Below, piece by piece: positions 59,943-64,000 of a stretch of DNA of 64,000 bases. The stretch is from Raphanus sativus. Taxonomy: Eukaryota > Streptophyta > Magnoliopsida > Brassicales > Brassicaceae. Both the position numbers and the translations under genes were made by a program. The stretch spans positions 15,542,800-15,606,799 of the forward strand of contig NC_079518.1 in NCBI RefSeq assembly GCF_000801105.2, read 5' to 3'. The stretch's first letter is position 1; each line of letters starts with the position of its first letter. The notes below the pieces were generated by a model. That model was not told the DNA's origin and searched no databases. It worked only from the letters and a program-made list of their open reading frames with translations.

Positions 59943-60334
59943 TGAAATTCAAAATTACATAAGATATCAATTAGCTATAATAGATATTAGCTTAGTTAAA
60001 ACTTAAGTTGGTCTTGGTTATTAGTAGGGTCCAAGTCCAGCAGCAAACGAAGCCCATAAGGCAACAAACGAAGCCCATGAAGGTGTTGCCTTATCAAGAC
60101 AAAACTGCAGTGAGCTCAAGACCTCACGAGAGTTGTGCTCGTACGGAAAGGCAGTCAAGTTGTCTATCAAACCGTTATGCTCCTCTCTTGACTGCCAGCT
60201 GCTGATGTCACAGCTGTCTACTCTCTAGATCCTTCCTTATCATCTATATATTGAGACCTTATGTAAACGTTAAACCTTAAGCAAAGAAAGTATCTTTTTC
60301 AGTCATTATCTTCTCTGTTTCATCTCTGCCTTTA
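59943..60334 (+). repeat. copia 5' LTR region, boundaries uncertain
   Basis: DNA between the Helitron end and the primer site. TGAAA at 59943 and TTTCA at 60322 form an inverted pair that could be the LTR ends, but 12 bp then separate the LTR from the primer site, more than usual. A TATA-like ctatatattgag (about 60244) fits a U3 promoter. A short direct repeat (gcaacaaacgaagcccat) occurs at 60040-60080. Confidence 0.4.
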
Positions 60335-60346
60335 TGGTATCAGAGC
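60335..60346 (+). promoter_or_regulatory. copia primer-binding site (tRNA-Met)
   Basis: TGGTATCAGAGC, 22 bp before the polyprotein start codon: the standard initiator tRNA-Met primer site. Confidence 0.85.
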
Positions 60347-60367
60347 TCAGCGAGTAAATCCTGAGCC

Positions 60368-63300
60368 ATGGAAGGCAATCATGACCCACACTCTGCGTCG
60401 AATCTAACCATCACGCAGTGCGTCACTCTCAAGCTCAAGGATGATAACTATCTCATCTGGAAACTGCAGTTTGAGCAGTTTCTTTCTTCTTAGTTACTTC
60501 TTGGCTACGTCACTGGAGCTCATCCTCGTCCTGCTCAAACCATTACCGTCCAAGAAGGCAACCAAGCTATGCCAGCAGCAAACCCAGAGTACCTCAAGTG
60601 GATCCAGAAAGACCAACTCATCATGGCGTGGATTTATGGCACTCTTTCTGAATCTGCACTTCGCTATGTCTATGGTCTCCATTCATCTCAGGAGGTATGG
60701 TTTGCTCTAGGTCAGAAATATAACCGTGTGTCTGCTACCAGGAAGCTTGCCTTACAACGGAAGATACAGACTATGTCTAAGGGAACGAAGACTATGTCTG
60801 TATATCTGTCTGAGATTAAGTCTCTATGCGATCAACTTGACTCGATTGGGACTCCTATTTCAGAAAGTGAGAAAATTTTTGGAGTTCTCAATGGGTTAGG
60901 ACGAGAATACGAGTCCATCTGTACGGTGATAGAGAACACAATGGACTCTCTTCCCGCTCCATCCCTAGACGAAGTCATGTCAAAGTTGATCTCTTTTGAA
61001 GACAAGCTGCAGACTTACTCCTCCGCGTCTGACGTTACTCCACATCAAGCCTACTACACGAACAGAGGAGGCTACTCTGGTCGTGGAAGAGGTCACTCAC
61101 GTGGTGGTTACAGAGGACGTGGTGGCTATTCAACTCAAGGGCGAGGCTTTCATCAACAGTTTGGCCAGAACGGTGGTCGTGGTCAGCAGCAGGGTTCTCG
61201 GCCTACCTGTCAGATATGCAGCAAGTATGGACATTCAGCTTTTGAGTGTCACAACAGGTTTAACCAGAACTTTCAGCTTCGTGATCCTCCTCCTCAGGCC
61301 AATGCTGCAATACGAGCTCAAGAGGAAACAGACTTCGATGGAAACGAGTGGTATCCTGACACTGCAGCCACTCATCACATCACGAGTTCATCTCAGCATC
61401 TGCAAAACTCTCAGCCATACACTGGTTCGGATGGTGTGATTGTTGGTAACGGTGATTTTTACCTATTACTCACGTTGGTTCAATCGCCTTACCATCTCTC
61501 TCAGGTACTTTACCATTAACAGATGTTCTTGTGTGTCCATCGATTACTAAATCTCTTCTGTCTGTTTCTAAACTCACTGATGACTACCCCTGTCAATTCA
61601 CATTTGACTCACGTACTGTGCTTATTAAGGATAAGCAAACGCAGCAGCTTCTCAGCAGAGGAAGCAAGCGTGAAGGTCTGTACCGGTTAGAGAATCCCCA
61701 GTTCCTTGCCTTCTACTCGTCTCGTCAGCAGTCTGCAAGCGATGTGGTTTGGCACAAGAGGTTGGGGCATCCTCATCAACAGATTCTTCAGTATCTATCG
61801 TCTATCAAGGCTATTTCAGTTAATAAAGTCATGAAGACTATGTGTGAGTCATGTCAGTTAGGAAAAACTTGCAAGTTGCCCTTTTCTAGTTCAAGTTTTC
61901 AGTCTGAAAAACCTCTTGAGAGGATTCATAGTGATGTATGGGGTCCTGCACCTGTTACCTCTGTTCAAGGATTCAGATTTTATGTCATCTTTATTGATAA
62001 TTTTTCGAGATTCAGTTGGCTCTACCCGCTTAAAAACAAATCAGATGTGTTTGCTGTCTTTAAATCTTTTCAACGAATGGTGGAAACTCAGTTTGAAAAG
62101 AAAATTCACATCTTACAAAGCGATGGTGGCGGTGAGTATGTGAATAAAGAGTTTGCGTTACATCTACAGCAGAGTGGCATCAAACACTACCTATCTTGTC
62201 CACATACACCGGAACAAAATGGCCTAGCTGAGAGGAAACATCGACATCTTCTTGAGTTGGGTTTGTCTCTCATGTTTGAAGCCAAGTTACCTCAGTCTCT
62301 GTGGGTGGAAGCAGTTTTTACAGCCAACTTTCTCTCGAATCTCCTTCCTCACTCTGCAATGGGTAACACAAGAACTCCATTTGAGAAGCTTAATGGCACA
62401 GCACCTCATTACTCTGCTCTACGCGTTCTTGGTTGTGCGTGCTATCCGTATCTGCGTCCTTATGCTCAGAATAAATTCGATCCCAAAAGCCTACTCTGTG
62501 TCTTCTTAGGCTACACTGAGAAACACAAAGGTTATAGGTGTCTTCACCCTCCTACGGGACGTGTATACATCAGTAGACATGTTCTTTTTGATGAAAACAT
62601 GTTTCCATATGCTGACACTTACAAGTCACATATCGAGCATGTTAACACACCTCTGATGGATGCTTGGTTCAAAGGCTTGCCAAACAGTTCAGTTCCAGTA
62701 GAGCAACAGCAAGAAGAAACAGTTCAGGAAGTAGTCTCGGGAAGCAGACGACAGATAACGGTTCCTCCGGCTCTGTTTCAGCTCAATGAAGATGACTTCC
62801 CACCTCTGCCCACTCCAAACAACTCTCCTCCACCAGTTGTTATTACTGCGCCAGCTTCACCAGTTGCCGTTCCTCCTGTTGTAAATGCTGTACCTGTTGC
62901 AGCTGATAATGAACACAATATGGTAACGAGGGGAAAGGCTGGAGTAAGGAAGCCAAATCCAAGATATGTTCTGCATACAGTGAAGAGTGTGAATCATGAA
63001 CCAAGGACTCTAGCTCAGGCTCTCAGTCATCCTGGCTGGAATGGATCAATGACAGATGAAGTGGATACTTGTCATGAGACGAATACATGGAGTCTGGTTC
63101 CAAGACCTGAGAATACTCATATCATTGGATGTCGCTGGGTTCACAAGGTTAAGTACAATGCTGATGGTACTGAAGAGAAGCTGAGGTCCAGACTTGTTGC
63201 CAAAGGCAATGAACAAGAAGAAGGCATTGACTTCTTGGAGACATACAGTCCGGTCGTTCGGACAGCAACGGTTCGCTCTGTGTTGCACATAGCTACAGTC

Positions 63301-63608
63301 AAACGTTGGGATATCAAGCAACTTGATGTCAAAACCGCGTTTCTGCATGGAGATTTAACAGAAACGGTTTATATGCAGCAGCCTCCAGGCTTTGTTGATT
63401 CAGAACGACCTGATTATGTCTGTCTGCTACACAAAGCAATCTACGGTTTGAAACAAGCACCGCGTGCTTGGTTTGACAAGTTTAGCACCTTCCTCCTCAA
63501 GTTTGGTTTCCTCTGCAGTGTGAAAGACCCTTCTCTCTTCATCTATCATCAAGGTTCAACCATCATCTATCTCCTTCTTTATGTTGATGATATGGTTTTA
63601 ACCGGTAA
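60368..63608 (+). pseudogene. Ty1/copia gag-pol polyprotein, interrupted and 3'-truncated
   Basis: ATG 60368 opens gag (UBN2/gag-polypeptide type). Order: gag core to about 61000, RGG-rich stretch, zinc knuckle CQICSKYGHSAFEC (about 61211), protease WYPDTAATHHITS (61351), GAG-pre WHKRLGHPH and integrase zinc residues CESCQLGKTC, integrase core with HSDVWGP, QSDGGGEY and PEQNGLAERKHRHL, then reverse transcriptase with WDIKQLDVKTAFLHGDL, AIYGLKQAPRAWFDKF and YVDDMVLTGN. Breaks: TAG at 60491 (codon 42) and a one-T loss in a T run near 61456 that shifts the frame between protease and integrase. The frame ends at 63608 because a Helitron is inserted right after the YVDD motif; RNase H and the 3' LTR are beyond the window. 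Confidence 0.92.
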
Positions 63609-64000
63609 CTAGGTTTTGACCCGCGCTTCGAAAGCGCGGGTATTATTTTTCACTTTTATGAAATATATTATTTGTTTGTAATTATTGAATGTATTTATCT
63701 TAGTAACTTTTTTTATAATAAATTCGACATATAGAGTATCTCTGGTAAACTATGTGTTTCTCTGGTTTTGTTTTATTATCTCTCCAATTAACATATTTAT
63801 CTGGCTTATTGTTAAAATAAATGATTTTAGAACGCAACTGTACAATATTTTACATTGATATTTTGTTTAAACAATGTGACATATTTATATATTAATTAAT
63901 ATAGAAATACCTGAACGGATTTAACAGAACCCAAACAGATTCGAAACGAACCCGAATGGATACCTGAACGCCTAGCCCTACTCATAATTCGAATTTAAAT
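63609..64000 (-). mobile_element. Helitron inserted in copia, 3' end
   Basis: The minus-strand end has hairpin CCCGCGCTTTCGAAGCGCGGG, then TCAAAACCTAG at 63609, with A at 63608 as flank. The body is the mirror image of 54130-54552, so it is the same family as the nested Helitron in the SCPL intron. It continues past the window end. Confidence 0.85.

Overview
The window is nuclear DNA of a plant, almost certainly a Brassicaceae species and probably Brassica or a close relative. It has spliced genes, a serine carboxypeptidase-like (SCPL) gene, a defensin-like (DEFL) family with Brassicaceae-type cysteine spacing, an Emigrant-type MITE, many Helitron ends of the hairpin-plus-CTAG type, and very AT-rich intergenic DNA. 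There is little ordinary gene space: one host gene is nearly complete, one small-peptide gene family is tandemly amplified, and most of the rest is nested transposable elements.

Layout. 1-1392: end of a hAT transposon with its transposase. 1393-5631: noncoding DNA with a probable minus-strand LTR and tRNA-Met primer site. 5632-6706: long-inverted-repeat element with an Emigrant-like MITE inside one arm. 6780-19910: a rearranged Ty3/gypsy element (Tat type) with gag and protease but no reverse transcriptase or integrase. It carries two spliced antisense ORFs, a Pack-MULE-like insertion holding a ribosomal protein S23 exon, and a large internal direct duplication. The gypsy sits inside a long-inverted-repeat element whose core is telomere-like (CCCTAAA) sequence (to about 20660). 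20661-21930: Helitron-like tail and a CT microsatellite.

21999-40428: about 18 kb of tandem 1.7 kb units, each carrying a two-exon DEFL gene (11 copies plus a fragment, a 100-N gap, and a TRIM retrotransposon in one unit). Only the copy at 32648-32977 reads through without a break; the others differ mostly by single-base indels, so their status depends on assembly accuracy.

40429-51100: gene fragments (CCCH zinc finger, PPR-DYW), a direct duplication whose second copy contains a Helitron, an outlying DEFL-unit remnant split by another Helitron, and a second copy of the DNA upstream of the SCPL gene. 51138-58280: the SCPL gene in ten coding exons (SCPL41/42-like), with two introns enlarged by Helitrons and a SINE and one single-base frameshift in exon 6. 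59913-64000: a Helitron end, then a Ty1/copia element whose polyprotein is cut by a Helitron.

Biologically, the DEFL array would make small secreted cysteine-rich peptides (defence or reproductive signalling), and the SCPL gene a secreted or vacuolar serine carboxypeptidase or acyltransferase. A copy of SCPL-upstream DNA directly joined to a DEFL-unit remnant suggests the two families duplicated together. The remainder records successive insertions that can be ordered by nesting and target-site duplications.
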